From Aplectana chamaeleonis (lineage: Eukaryota > Nematoda > Chromadorea > Rhabditida > Cosmocercidae): 64,000 nt of DNA. The translations under genes and the position numbers were made by a program. The notes beneath the pieces are model-generated. The model made no database searches. It worked only from the letters and a program-made list of their open reading frames with translations, and was not told the DNA's origin. The stretch is taken from the NCBI GenBank assembly GCA_029168955.1, contig JAPDOI010001828.1, positions 72,362-136,361 on the forward strand, written 5' to 3'. Shown piece after piece: positions 42,643 through 55,200 of the stretch. The number at the start of each line of letters is the position of its first letter. Position 1 is the first letter of the stretch.

Positions 42643-43611
42643 TTCAAGTCACTCGAAACCCAAAATGGACGTCCGGTAAGAAAGAAGGACCCCGGGCAAG
42701 GGCTGATATTCCCGTGAAGCCAAAAATCTAGGAGGTGCAAACTGGTCGAAACCCGGAGTGGAAGGCGCAGCCTGCGGCTGCACTGTAGGCAGGGGAGGAA
42801 ATCCCCGGGTGTGGGCTGATATTCCCGTGAAGCCAAAATCTAGGAGGTGCAAATTGGTCGAAACCCGGAGTGGAAGGTGCAGCCTGCGGCTATAGGCAGG
42901 GGAGGAAATCCCCGGGTGTGGGCTGATATTCCCGTGAAGCCAAAATCTAGGAGGGGCAAATTGGTTGCAACCCAGAATGGACGGTGCAGCCTGCGGCTGC
43001 ACTGTGGGCAGGGGAGGGATCCCCCGGGTGTGGGCTGATATTCCCGTGAAGCCAAAATCTAGGAGGTGAAAATTGGTCGAAACCCGGAGTGGAAGGTGCA
43101 GACTTCGGCTGCACTGTAGGCAGGGGAGAAAATCCCCGGGTGTGGGCTGACATTCCCGTGAAGCCAAAATCTAGGAGGGGCAAATCGGTTGCAACCCAGA
43201 ATGGACGGTGCAGCCTGCGACTGCACTGTGGGCAGGGGAGGAAATCCCCGGGTGTGGGCTGATATTCCCGTGAAGCCAAAATGTAGGAGGTGCACATTGG
43301 TCGAAAAAAAAAGTGGACGGGGCAGCCTGCGGCTGCACTGTAGACAGGGGAGGGATTCCCTCGGTGTGGGCTGATATTCCCGTGAAGCCAAAATCTAGGA
43401 GGTGCAAATTGGTCGAAACCCGGAGTGGAAGGTGCAGCCTGCGGCTATAGGCAGGGGAGGAAATCCCCGAGTGTGGGCTGATATTCCCGTGAAGCCAAAA
43501 TCTAGGAGGGGCAAATCGGCTGCAACCCAGAATGGACGGTGCAGCCTGCGGCTGCACTGTGGGCAGGGTAGGGATCCCCCGGGTGTGGGCTGATATTCCC
43601 GTGAAGCCAAA

Positions 43612-43920
43612 ATCTAGGAGGTGCAAATTGGTCGAAACGCGGAGTGGAAGGTGCAGCCTGCGGCTGCACTGTAGGCAGGGGAGGGAACCCCCGGGTGTGG
43701 GCTGATATTTCCGTGAAGCCAAAATCTAGGAGGGGCAAATCGGTTGCTACCCAGAGTGGACGGTGCAGCCTGCGGCTGCACTGTAGGCAGAGGAGGGAAT
43801 CCCCGGGTGTGGGCTGGTATTTCCGTGAAGCCAAATTCTAGGAGGTGCACATTGGTCGCAAAAAAGAGTGGACGGTGCAGCCTGCGGCTGCACTGTAGAC
43901 AGGGGAGGAAATCACCGGGT
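43612..43920. repeat. Satellite block duplicated at 44507 and 61921
   Basis: Monomers with shared rare changes (GTATTTCCGTGAAGCC, CACATTGGTCGCAAAAAAGA) occur here, again 895 bp downstream (44507-44790), and again 17,414 bp beyond that (about 61921-62200). The match covers about 250-300 bp and includes several private variants in the same order. Confidence 0.8.
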
Positions 43921-46900
43921 GTGGGCTGATATTCCCGTGAAGCCAAATTCTTGGAGGTGCAAATTGGTTGCAACCCAGAATGGACGGTGCAGCCTGCGGC
44001 TGCACTGTGGGCAGGGAGGAAATCCCCGGGTGTGGGCTGATATTCCCGTGAAGTCTAAATCTAGAAGGGGCAAATCGGTTGCTACCCAGAGTGGACGGTG
44101 CAGCCTGCGGCTGCATTGTGAGTTCGGTAGGAAATCCCCGGGTGTGGGCTGATAATCCCGTGAAGCCAAAATCTAGGAGGTGCAAATTGGTCAAAACCCG
44201 GAGTGGAAGGTGCAGCCTGCGGCTGCACTTTGGGCAGGGAAGGAAATCCCCGGGTGAGGGCTGATATTCCCGTGAAGCCAAAATCTAGGAGGGGCAAATC
44301 GGTTGCTACCCAGAGTGGACGGTGCAGCCTGCGGCTGCATTGTGAGCACGGTAGGAAATCACCGGGTGTGAGCTGATATTCCCGTGAAGCCAAAATCTAG
44401 GAGGGGCAAATCGGTTGCAACCCAGAATGGACGGTGCAGCCTGCGGCTGCACTGTGGGCAGGGTAGGGATCCCCCGGGTGTGGGCTGATATTCCCGTGAA
44501 GCCAAAATCTAGGAGGTGCAAATTGGTCGAAACCCGGAGTGGAAGGTGCAGCCTGCGGCTGCACTGTAGGCAGGGGAGGGAACCCCCGGGTGTGGGCTGA
44601 TATTTCCGTGAAGCCAAAATCTAGGAGGGGCAAATCGGTTGCTACCCAGAGTGGACGGTGCAGCCTGCGGCTGCACTGTAGGCAGAGGAGGGAATCCCCG
44701 GGTGTGGGCTGGTATTTCCGTGAAGCCAAATTCTAGGAGGTGCACATTGGTCGCAAAAAAGAGTGGACGGTGCAGCCTGCGGCTGCACTGTGCGCAGGGG
44801 AGGAAATCCCCGGGTGTGGGCTGATATTCCCGTGAAGCCAAAATCTAGGAGGTGCAAATTGGTCGAAACCCGGAGTGGAAGGTGCAGCCTGCGGCTGCAC
44901 TGTGGGCAGGGGAGGAAATCCCCGGGTGGGGGCTGATATTCCCGTGAAGCCAAATTCTAGGAGGTGCACATTGGTCGGAACAAAGAATGGACGGTGCAGC
45001 CTGCGGCTGCACTGTGGGCAGGGGAGGAAATCCCCGGGTGTGGGCTGATATTCCCGTGAAGCCAAAATCTAGGAGGTGCAAATTGGTCGAAACCCGGAGT
45101 GGAAGGTGCAGCCTGCGGCTGCACTGTGGGCAGGGGAGGGATCCCCCGGGTGTGGGCTGATATTCCCGTGAAGCCAAAATCTAGGAGGGGCAAATTGGTT
45201 GCAACCCAGAATGGACGGTGCAGCCTGCGGCTATAGGCAGGGGAGGAAATCCCGGGTGTGGGCTGATATTCCCGTGAAGCCAAAATCTAGGAGGGGAAAT
45301 TGGTTGCAACCCAGAATGGACGGTGCAGCCTGCGGCTGCACTGTGGGCAGGGGAGGGATCCCCCGGGTGTGAGCCAATATTACTGTGAAGCCAAAATCTA
45401 GGAGGTGCAAATTGGTCGAAACCCGGAGTGGAAGGTGCAGCCTGCGGCTATAGGCAGGGGAGGAAATCCCCGGGTGTGGGCTGATATTCCCGTGAAGCCA
45501 AAATCTAGGAGGGGCAAATTGGTTGCAACCCAGAATGGACGGTGCAGCCTGCGGCTGCACTGTGGGCAGGGGAGGGATCCCCCGGGTGTGGGCTGATATT
45601 CCCGTGAAGCCAAAATCTAGGAGGGGCAAAACAATTGCAGCCCAGAATGGACGGTGCAGCCTGCGACTACAGGCAGGGGAGGAAATCCCCGGGTGTGGGC
45701 TGATATTCCCGTGAAGCCAAAATCTAGGAGGGGCAAATTGGTTGCAACCCAGAATGGACGGTGCAGCCTGCGGCTGCACTGTAGACAGGGGAGGAAATCA
45801 CCAGGTGTGAGCTGATATTCCCGTGAAGCCAAAATCTAGGAGGTGCAAATTGGTCGAAACTCGGAGTGGAAGGTGCAGCCTGCGGCTGCACTGTGGGCAG
45901 GGGAGGAAATCCTCGGGTGAGAGCTGATATTCCCGTGAAGCCAAAATCTAGGAGGTGCAAATTGGTCGAAACCCGGAGTGGAAGGTGCAGCCTGCGGCTG
46001 CACTGTGGGCAGGGGAGGAAATCCCCGGGTGTGGGCTGACATTCCCGTGAAGCCAAAATCTAGGAGGTGCAAATTGGTTGCAACTGGGAATGGACGGTGC
46101 AGCCTGCGGCTGCACTGTGGGCAGGGGAGGAAATCCACGGGTGTGGGCTGATATTCCCGTGATGCCAAAATCTAGGAGGGGCAAGTCGGTTGCAACCCAG
46201 AATGGACGGTGCAGCCTGCGGCTGCACTGTGAGCACGGTAGGAAATCACCGGGTGTGGGCTGATATTCCCGTGAAGCCGAAATCTAGGAGGGGCGAATCG
46301 GTTGCAACCCAGAATGGACGGTGCAGCCTGCGGCTGCACTGTGGGCAGGGGAGGAAATCCCCGGGTGTGGGCTGATATTCTCGTGAAGCCAAAATCTAGG
46401 AGGTGCAGATTGGTCGAAACCCGGAGTGGACGGTGCAGCCTGCGGCTGCATTGTGAGCACGGTAGGAAATCACCGGGTGTGAGCTGATATTCCCGTGAAG
46501 CCAAAATCTAGGAGGGGCAAATCGGTTGCAACCCAGAATGGACGGTGCAGCCTGCGGCTGCATTGTGAGCACGGTAGGAAATCCCCGGGTGTGGGCTGAT
46601 ATTCCCGTGAAGCCAAAATCTAGGAGGTGCAGATTGGTCGAAACCCGGAGTGGAAGGTGCAGCCTGCGGCTGCACTGGGGGAAAGGAAGGAAATCCCCGG
46701 GTGTGGGCTGATATTCCCGTGAAGCCGAAATCTAGGAGGTGCAAATTGGTTGCAACCCAGAATGGACGGTGCAGCCTGCGGCTGCACTGTGGGCAGGGGA
46801 GGAAATCACCGGGTGTGCGCTGATATTCCCGTGAAGCCAAAATCTAGGAGGGGCAAGTCGGTCGAAACCCGGAATGGAAGGTGCAGCCTGCGGCTGTTGG

Positions 46901-48890
46901 CAGGAGAGGAAATCCCCGGGTGTGAGCTGATATTCCCGTAAAGCCAAAATCTAGGAGGAGCAAATTGGTTGCAACCCAGAATGGACGGTACAGCCTGCGG
47001 CTGCACTGTGGGCAGGAGGATCCCCGGGTGTGAGCTGATATTCCCGTAAAGCCAAAATCTAGGAGGTGCAAATTGGTTGCAACCCAGAATGGACGGTGCA
47101 GCCTGCGGCTGCACTGTAGACAGGGGAGGAAATCCCCGGGTGTGGGCTGATATTCCCGTGAAGCCAAAATCTAGGAGGTGCAAATTGGTCGAAACCCGGA
47201 GTGGAAGGTGCAGCCTGCGGCTGCACTGTAGGCAGGGGAGAAAATCCCCGGGTGTGGGCTGATATTCTCGTGAAGCCAAAATCTAGGAGGTGCAGATTGG
47301 TCGAAACCCGGAGTGGAAGGTGCAGCCTGCGGCTGCACTGTGGGCAGGGGAGGAAATCCCCGGGTGTGGGCTGATATTCTCGTGAAGCCAAAATCTAGGA
47401 GGTGTAAATTGGTCGAAACCCGGAGTGGAAGGTGCAGCCTGCGGCTGCATTGTGGGCAGGGGAGGAAATCCCTGGGTGTGGGCTGAAATTCCCGTGAAGC
47501 CAAAATCTAGGAGGTGCAAATTGGTTGCAACTCAGAATGGACGGTGCAGCCTGCGGATGCACTGTGGGCAGGGGAGGAAATCCCCGGGTGAGGGCTGATT
47601 ATTCCGTGAAGCCAAAATCTAGAAGGGGCGAATCGGTTGCAACCCAGAATGGACGGTGCACCCTGCGGATGCACTGTGGGCAGGGGAGGAAATCCCCGGG
47701 TGAGGGCTGATATTCCCGTGAAGCCAAAATCTAGGAGGTGCAAATTGGTCGAAACCCAGAATGGACGGTGCAGCCTGCGGCTGCACTGTGGGCAGGAGGA
47801 AATCCCCGGGTGTGGGCTGATATTCCCGTGAAGCCAAAATCTAGGAGGTGCAAATTGGTTGCAACCCAGAATGGACGGTGCAGCCTGCGGCTGCACTGTG
47901 GGCAGGAGGAAATCCCCGGGTGTGGGCTGATATTCCCGTGAAGCCAAAATCTAGGAGGTGCAAATTGGTTGAAACCCAGAGTGGACGGTGCAGCCTGCGG
48001 CTGCATTGTGAGCACGGTAGGAAATCCCCGGGTGTGGGCTGATATTCCCGTGAAGCCGAAATCTGGGAGGTGCAAATTGGTTGAAACCCGGAGTGGAAGG
48101 TGCAGCCTGCGGCTGCATGGGCAGGAGGAAATCCCGGGTGTGGGCTGATATTCCCGTGAAGCCAAAATCTAGGAGGGCAAATTGGTTGCAACCCAGAATG
48201 GACGGTGCAGCCTGCGGCTGCACTGTGGGCAGGGGAGGAAATCCCCGGGTGTGGGCTGATATTCCCGTGAAGCCAAAATCTGGGAGGGGCAAATTGGTCG
48301 AAACCCAGAATGGACGGTGCAGGCTGCGGCTGCACTGTAGGCAGGGGAGGAAATCCCCGGGGGTAGGGTGATACTCCCTTGAAGCCAAAATCTAGGAGGG
48401 GCATATCGGTTGCAACCCAGAATTGACGGTGCAGCCTGTGGCTTCACTGTGGGCAGGGAGGAAATCCCCGGGTGTGGGCTGATATTCCCGTGAAGCCAAA
48501 ATCTAGGAGGTGCAAATTGGTTGAAACCCGGAGTGGAAGGTGCAGCCTGCGGCTGCGCTGTAGGCAGGGGAGGGAATCCCCGGGTGTGGGATGATATTCT
48601 CGTGAAGCCAAAATCTAGGAGGTGCAAATTGGTCGAAACCCGGAGTGGAGGGTGCAGCCTGCGGCTGCATTGAGGGCAGGGGAGGGAATCCCCGGGTGTG
48701 GGCTGACATTCCCGTGAAGCCAAAATCTAGGAGGTGCAAATTGGTTGCAACCCAGAATGGACGGTGCAGCCTGCGGCTGCACTGTAGGCAGGCAGGGGAG
48801 GAAATCACCGGGTGTGGGCTGATATTCCCGTGAAGCCAAATTCCAGGAGGTGAAAATTGGTTGCAACCCAGAGTGGACGGTGCAGCCTGC

Positions 48891-49058
48891 GGCTACATTT
48901 TGGGCAGGGAGGAAACCCCCGGGTGTGGGCTGATATTCCCGTGATGCCAAATTCTAGGAGGTGTAAATTGGTCGCAACCCAGAATTGACGGTGCAGCCTG
49001 CGGCTGCACTATGGGCTGGGGAAGAAATTCCCGGGTGTGGGCTGATATTCCCGTGAAG
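48891..49058. repeat. Satellite block duplicated at 59965-60132
   Basis: The combination GGCTACATTTTGGGCAGGG, GTGATGCCAAATTCTAGG, GTCGCAACCCAGAATTGACG and ACTATGGGCTGGGGAAGAAA is found here and 11,074 bp downstream, in the same order and spacing. Confidence 0.8.
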
Positions 49059-51279
49059 CCAAAGTCTAGGAGGTGTAAATTGGTTGCAACCCAGAATGGG
49101 CGGTGCAGCCTGGGGCTGCACTGTTGGCAGGGGAGGAAATCCCCGGGTGAGGGCTGATATTCCCGTGAAGCCAAAATCTAGGAGGTGCAAATTGGTTGCA
49201 ACCCAGAATGGACGATGCAGCCTGCGGCTGCACTGTGGGCAGGAGGAAATCCCCGGGTGTGGGCTGATATTCCCGTGAAGCCAAAATCTAGGAGGTGCAA
49301 ATTGGTCGAAACCCAGAGTGGACGGTGCAGCCTGCGGCTGCCCTATGGGCAGGGGAGGAAATTCCCTGGTGTGGGCTGATATTCCCGTGAAGCCAAATTC
49401 TAGGAGGTGCAAATTGGTCGAAACCCGGAGTGGAAGGTGCAGCCTGCGGCTGCACTGCGGGCAGGGGAGGAAATTCCCTGGTGTGGGCTGATATTCCCGT
49501 GAAGCCAAAATCTAGGAGGGGCAAATTGGTTGCAACCCAGAATGGACGGTGCAGCCTGCGGCTGCACTGTGGGCAGGGGAGGAAATCCCCGGGTGTGGGC
49601 TGATATTCCCGTGAAGCCAAAATCTAGGAGGGGCAAATCGGTTGCAACCCAGAATGGACGGTGCAGCCTGCGGCTGCACTGTGGGCAGGGGAGGAAATCA
49701 CCGGGTGTGGGCTGATATTCCCGTGAAGCCAAAATCTAGGAGGTGCACATTGGTTGCTACCCAGAATGGACGGTGCAGCCTGCGGCTGCACTGTGGGCAC
49801 GGGAGGAAATCCCGGGTGTGAGCTAGTATTACTGTGAAGCCAAAATCTAGGAGGTGCAAATTGGTCGGAACCCGGAGTGGAAGGTGCAGCCTGCGGCTGC
49901 ACTGTGGGCAGGGGAGGAAATCCCGGGTGTGGGCTGATATTCCCGTTAAGCCAAAATCTAGGAGGGGCAAATCGGTTGCAACCCAGAATAGACGGTGCAG
50001 CCTACGGCTGCACTGTGGGCAGGGAGGAAATCCCCGGGTGTGGGCTGATATTCCCGTGAAGCCAAAATCTAGGAGGGGCAAATTGGTTGCAACCCAGAAT
50101 GGACGGTGCAGCCTGCGGCTGCACTGTGGGCAGGGGAGGGATCCCCCGGGTGTGGGCTGATATTCCCGTGAAGCCAAAATCTAGGAGGGGCAAATTGGTT
50201 GCAACCCAGAATGGACGGTGCAGCCTGCGGCTGCACTGTGGGCAGGGGAGGGATCCCCTGGGTGTGAGCCAATATTACTGTGAAGCCAAAATCTAGGAGG
50301 TGCAAATTGGTTGCAGCCCAGAATGGACGGTGCAGCCTGCGGCTATAGGCAGGGGAGGAAATCCCGGGTGTGGGCTGATATTCCCGTTAAGCCAAAATCT
50401 AGGAGGGGCTAATTGGTTGCAACCCACAATGGACGGTGCAGCCTGCGGCTGCACTGTGGGCAGGGGAGGAAATCCCTGGGTGTGGGCTGATATTCCCGTG
50501 AAGCCAAAATCTAGGAGGTGCAAATTGGTCGAAACCCGGAGTGGAAGGTGCAGCCTGCGGCTGCACTGTGGGCAGGGGAGGAAATCCCCGGGTGTGGGCT
50601 GATATTCCCGTGAAGCCAAAATCTAGGAGGTGCAAATTGGTCGAAACCCGGAGTGGAAGGTGCAGCCTGCGGCTGCACTGTGGGCAGGGGAGGGAATCCC
50701 TGGGTGTGGGCTGATATTCCCGTGAAGCCAAATTCTAGGAGGTGCACATTGGTCGAAACCCGGAATGGACGGTGCAGCCTGCGGCTATAGGCAGGGGAGG
50801 AAATCCCGGGTGTGGGCTGATATTATCGCGACACCAAAATCTAGGAGGGGCAAAACAATTGCAGCCCAGAATGGACGGTGCAGCCTGCGGCTATAGGCAG
50901 GGGAGGAAATCCCGGGTGTGGGCTGATATTCCCGTGAAGCCAAAATCTAGGAGGGGCTAATTGGTTGCAACCCGGAGTGTAAGGTGCAGCCTGCGGCTCT
51001 GTGGGCAGGGGAGGAAATCCCGGGTGTGGGCTGATATTCCCGTGAAGCCAAAATCTAGGAGGGGAAATTGGTTGCAACCCAGAATGGACGGTGCAGCCTG
51101 CGGCTGCACTGTGGGCAGGGGAGGGATCCCCTGGGTGTGAGCCAATATTACTGTGAAGCCAAAATCTAGGAGGTGCAAATTGGTTGCAACCCAGAATGGA
51201 CGGTGCAGCCTGCGGCTGCACTGTGGGCAGGGGAGGGATCCCCCGGGTGTGGGCTGATATTCCCGTGAAGCCAAAATCT

Positions 51280-52270
51280 AGGAGGGGCAAATTGGTTGCA
51301 ACCCAGAATGGACGGTGCAGCCTGCGGCTGCACTGTGGGCAGGAGGAAATCCCCGGGTGTGGGCTGATATTCCCGTGAAGCCAAAATCTAGGAGGTGCAA
51401 ATTGGTTGCAACCCAGAATGGACGGTGCAGCCTGCGGCTGCACTGTGGGCAGGGAGGAAATCCCCGGGTGTGGGCTGATATTCCCGTGAAGCCAAAATCT
51501 AGGAGGTGCAAATTGGTCGAAACCCAGAATGGACGGTGCAGCCTGCGGCTGCACTGTGGGCAGGAGGAAATCCCCGGGTGTGGGCTGATATTCCCGTGAA
51601 GCCAAAATCTAGGAGGGGCAAATTGGTTGCAACCCAGAATGGACGGTGCAGCCTGCGGCTGCACTGTGGGCAGGAGGAAATCCCCGGGTGTGGGCTGATA
51701 TTCCCGTGAAGCCAAAATCTAGGAGGTGCAAATTGGTCGAAACCCAGAATGGACGGTGCAGCCTGCGGCTGCACTGTGGGCAGGGAGGAAATCCCCGGGT
51801 GTGGGCTGATATTCCCGTGAAGCCAAAATCTAGGAGGTGCAAATTGGTTGCAACCCAGAATGGACGGTGCAGCCTGCGGCTGCACTGTGGGCAGGGAGGA
51901 AATCCCCGGGTGTGGGCTGATATTCCCGTGAAGCCAAAATCTAGGAGGTGCAAATTGGTTGCAACCCAGAATGGACGGTGCAGCCTGCGGCTGCACTGTG
52001 GGCAGGGAGGAAATCCCCGGGTGTGGGCTGATATTCCCGTGAAGCCAAAATCTAGGAGGTGCAAATTGGTTGCAACCCAGAATGGACGGTGCAGCCTGCG
52101 GCTGCACTGTGGGCAGGAGGAAATCCCGGGTGTGGGCTGATATTCCCGTGAAGCCAAAATCTAGGAGGTGCAAATTGGTCGAAACCCAGAGTGGAAGGTG
52201 CAGCCTGCGGCTGCACTGTGGGCAGGGAGGAAATCCCCGGGTGTGGGCTGATATAACCGTGAAGCCAAAA
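51280..52270. repeat. Satellite sub-region rich in 110/111-bp monomers
   Basis: Most units here read GGGCAGGGAGGAAAT or GGGCAGGAGGAAAT instead of GGGCAGGGGAGGAAAT, so they are 111 or 110 bp. Because 111 is a multiple of 3, the reading frame persists and long open frames arise (for example 366 codons on the minus strand, 51499-52599). The sequence is very homogeneous, which suggests recent local amplification. Confidence 0.8.
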
Positions 52271-55200
52271 TCTAGGAGGTGCAAATTGGTCGAAACCCAG
52301 AATGGACGGTGCAGCCTGCGACTACAGGCAGGGGAGGAAATCCCCGGGTGTGGGCTGATATTCCCGTGAAGCCAAAATCTAGGAGGGGCAAATTGGTTGC
52401 AACCCAGAATGGACGGTGCAGCCTGCGGCTGCACTGTAGACAGGGGAGGGATTCCCTCGGTGTGGGCTGATATTCCCGTGAAGCCAAAATCTAGGAGGTG
52501 CAAATTGGTCGAAACCCAGAGTGGAAGGTGCAGCCTGCGGCTGCACTGTGGGCAGGGGAGGGATCCCCCGGGTGTGGGCTGATATTCCCGTGAAGCCAAA
52601 ATCTAGGAGGGGCAAATTGGTTGCAACCCAGAATGGACGGTGCAGCCTGCGGCTATAGGCAGGGGAGGAAATCCCCGGGTGTGGGCTGATATTCCCGTGA
52701 AGCCAAAATCTAGGAGGGGCAAATTGGTTGCAACCCAGAATGGACGGTGCAGCCTGCGGCTGCACTGTGGGCAGGGGAGGAAATCCCCGGGTGTGGGCTG
52801 ATATTCCCGTGAAGCCAAAATCTAGGAGGGGCAAATTGGTTGCAACCCAGAATGGACGGTGCAGCCTGCGGCTGCACTGTGGGCAGGGGAGGAAATCACC
52901 GGGTGTGGGCTGATATTCCCGTGAAGCCAAATTCTTGGAGGTGCAAGTCGGTCGAAACCCGGAATGGAAGGTGCAGCCTGCGGCTGTTGGCAGGAGAGGA
53001 AATCCCCGGGTGTGAGCTGATATTCCCGTGAAGCCAAAATCTAGGAGGGGCAAATCGGTTGCAACCCAGAATGGACGGTGCAGCCTGCGGCTGCACTGTG
53101 GGCAGGGGAGGGATCCCCCGGGTGTGGGCTGATTTTCCCGTGAAGCCAAATTCTAGGAGGTGCAAATTGGTTGCAACCCAGAATGGACGGTGCAGCCTGC
53201 GGCTGCACTGTGGGCAGGGGAGGAAATCACCGGGTGTGGGCTGATATTCCCGTGGAGCCAAAATCTAGGAGGTGCAAATTGGTTGCAACCCAGAATGGAC
53301 GGTGCAGCCTGCGGCTGCACTGTGGGCAGGGAGGAAATCCCCGGGTGTGGGCTGATATTCCCGTGAAGCCAAAATCTAGGAGGTGCAAATTGGTCGAAAC
53401 CCAGAATGGAAGGTGCAGCCTGCGGCTGCACTGTGGGCAGGGAGGAAATCCCCGGGTGTGGGCTGATATTCCCGTGAAGCCAAAATCTAGGAGGGGCAAA
53501 TTGGTTGCAACCCAGAATGGACGGTGCAGCCTGCGGCTATAGGCAGGGGAGGAAACCCCCGGGTGTGGGCTGATATTCCCGTGAAGCCAAAATCTAGGAG
53601 GGGCAAATTGGTTGCAACCCAGAATGGACGATGCAGCCTGCGGCTGCACTGTGGGCAGGGGAGGAAACCACCGGGTGTGGGCTGATATTTCCGTGAAGCC
53701 AAAATCTAGGAGGGGAAATTGGTTGCAACCCAGAATGGACGGTGCAGCCTGCGGCTGCACTGTGGGCAGGGGAGGAAATCACCGGGTGTGGGCTGATATT
53801 CCCGTGAAGCCAAATTCTTGGAGGTGCAAGTCGGTCGAAACCCGGAATGGAAGGTGCAGCCTGCGGCTGTTGGCAGGAGAGGAAATCCCCGGGTGTGAGC
53901 TGATATTCCCGTGAAGCCAAAATCTAGGAGGGGCAAATCGGTTGCAACCCAGAATGGACGGTGCAGCCTGCGGCTGCACTGTGGGCAGGGGAGGGATCCC
54001 CCGGGTGTGGGCTGATATTCCCGTGAAGCCAAAATCTAGGAGGGGCAAATTGGTTGCAACCCAGAATGGACGGTGCAGCCTGCGGCTGCACTGTGGGCAG
54101 GGGAGGAAATCCCCGGGTGTGGGCTGACATTCCTGTGAAGCCAAAATCTAGGAGGGGCGAGTCGGTTGCAACCCAGAATGGACGGTGCAGCCTGCGGCTG
54201 CACTGTGGGCAGGGGAGGAAATTCCCGGGTGTGGGCTGACATTCCTGTGAAGCCAAAATCTAGGAGGTGCAAATTGGTCGAAACCCGGAGTGGAAGGTGC
54301 AGCCTGCGGCTGCACTGTGGGCAGGGGAGGAAATCACCGGGTGTGAGCTGATATTCCCGTGAAGCCAAAATCTAGGAGGGGCAAATTGGTTGCAACCCAG
54401 AATGGACGGTGCAGCCTGCGGCTATAGGCAGGGGAGGAAATCCCGGGTGTGGGCTGATATTCCCGTGAAGCCAAAATCTAGGAGGGGAAATTGGTTGCAA
54501 CCCAGAATGGACGGTGCAGCCTGCGGCTGCACTGTGGGCAGAGGAGGGAATCCCCGGGTGTGAGCTGATATTTCCGTGAAGCCAAAATCTAGGAGGTGCA
54601 AATTGGTCGAAACCCGGAGTGGAAGGTGCAGCCTGCGGCTGCACTGTAGGCAGGGGAGGGAATCCCCGGGTGTGGGCTGATATTTCCGTGAAGCCAAAAT
54701 CTAGGAGGGGAAATTGGTTGCAACCCAGAATGGACGGTGCAGCCTGCGGCTGCACTGTGGGCAGGGGAGGGATCCCCCGGGTGTGGGCTGATATTCCCGT
54801 GAAGCCAAAATCTAGGAGGTGCAAATTGGTCGAAACCCGGAGTGGAAGGTGCAGCCTGCGGCTGCACTGTAGGCAGGGGAGGGAATCCCCGGGTGTGGGC
54901 TGATATTTCCGTGAAGCCAAAATCTAGGAGTTGCAAATTGGTCGAAACCCGGAGTGGAAGGTGCAGCCTGCGGCTGCACTGTAGGCAGGGGAGGGAACCC
55001 CCGGGTGTGGGCTGATATTTCCGTGAAGCCAAAATCTAGGAGGGGCAAATCGGTTGCAACCCAGAATGGACGGTGCAGCCTGCGGCTGCACTGTGGGCAG
55101 GGGAGGAAATCCCCGGGTGTGGGCTGATATTCCCGTGAAGCCAAAATCTAGGAGGGGCAAATTGGTTGCAACCCAGAATGGACGGTGCAGCCTGCGGCTG

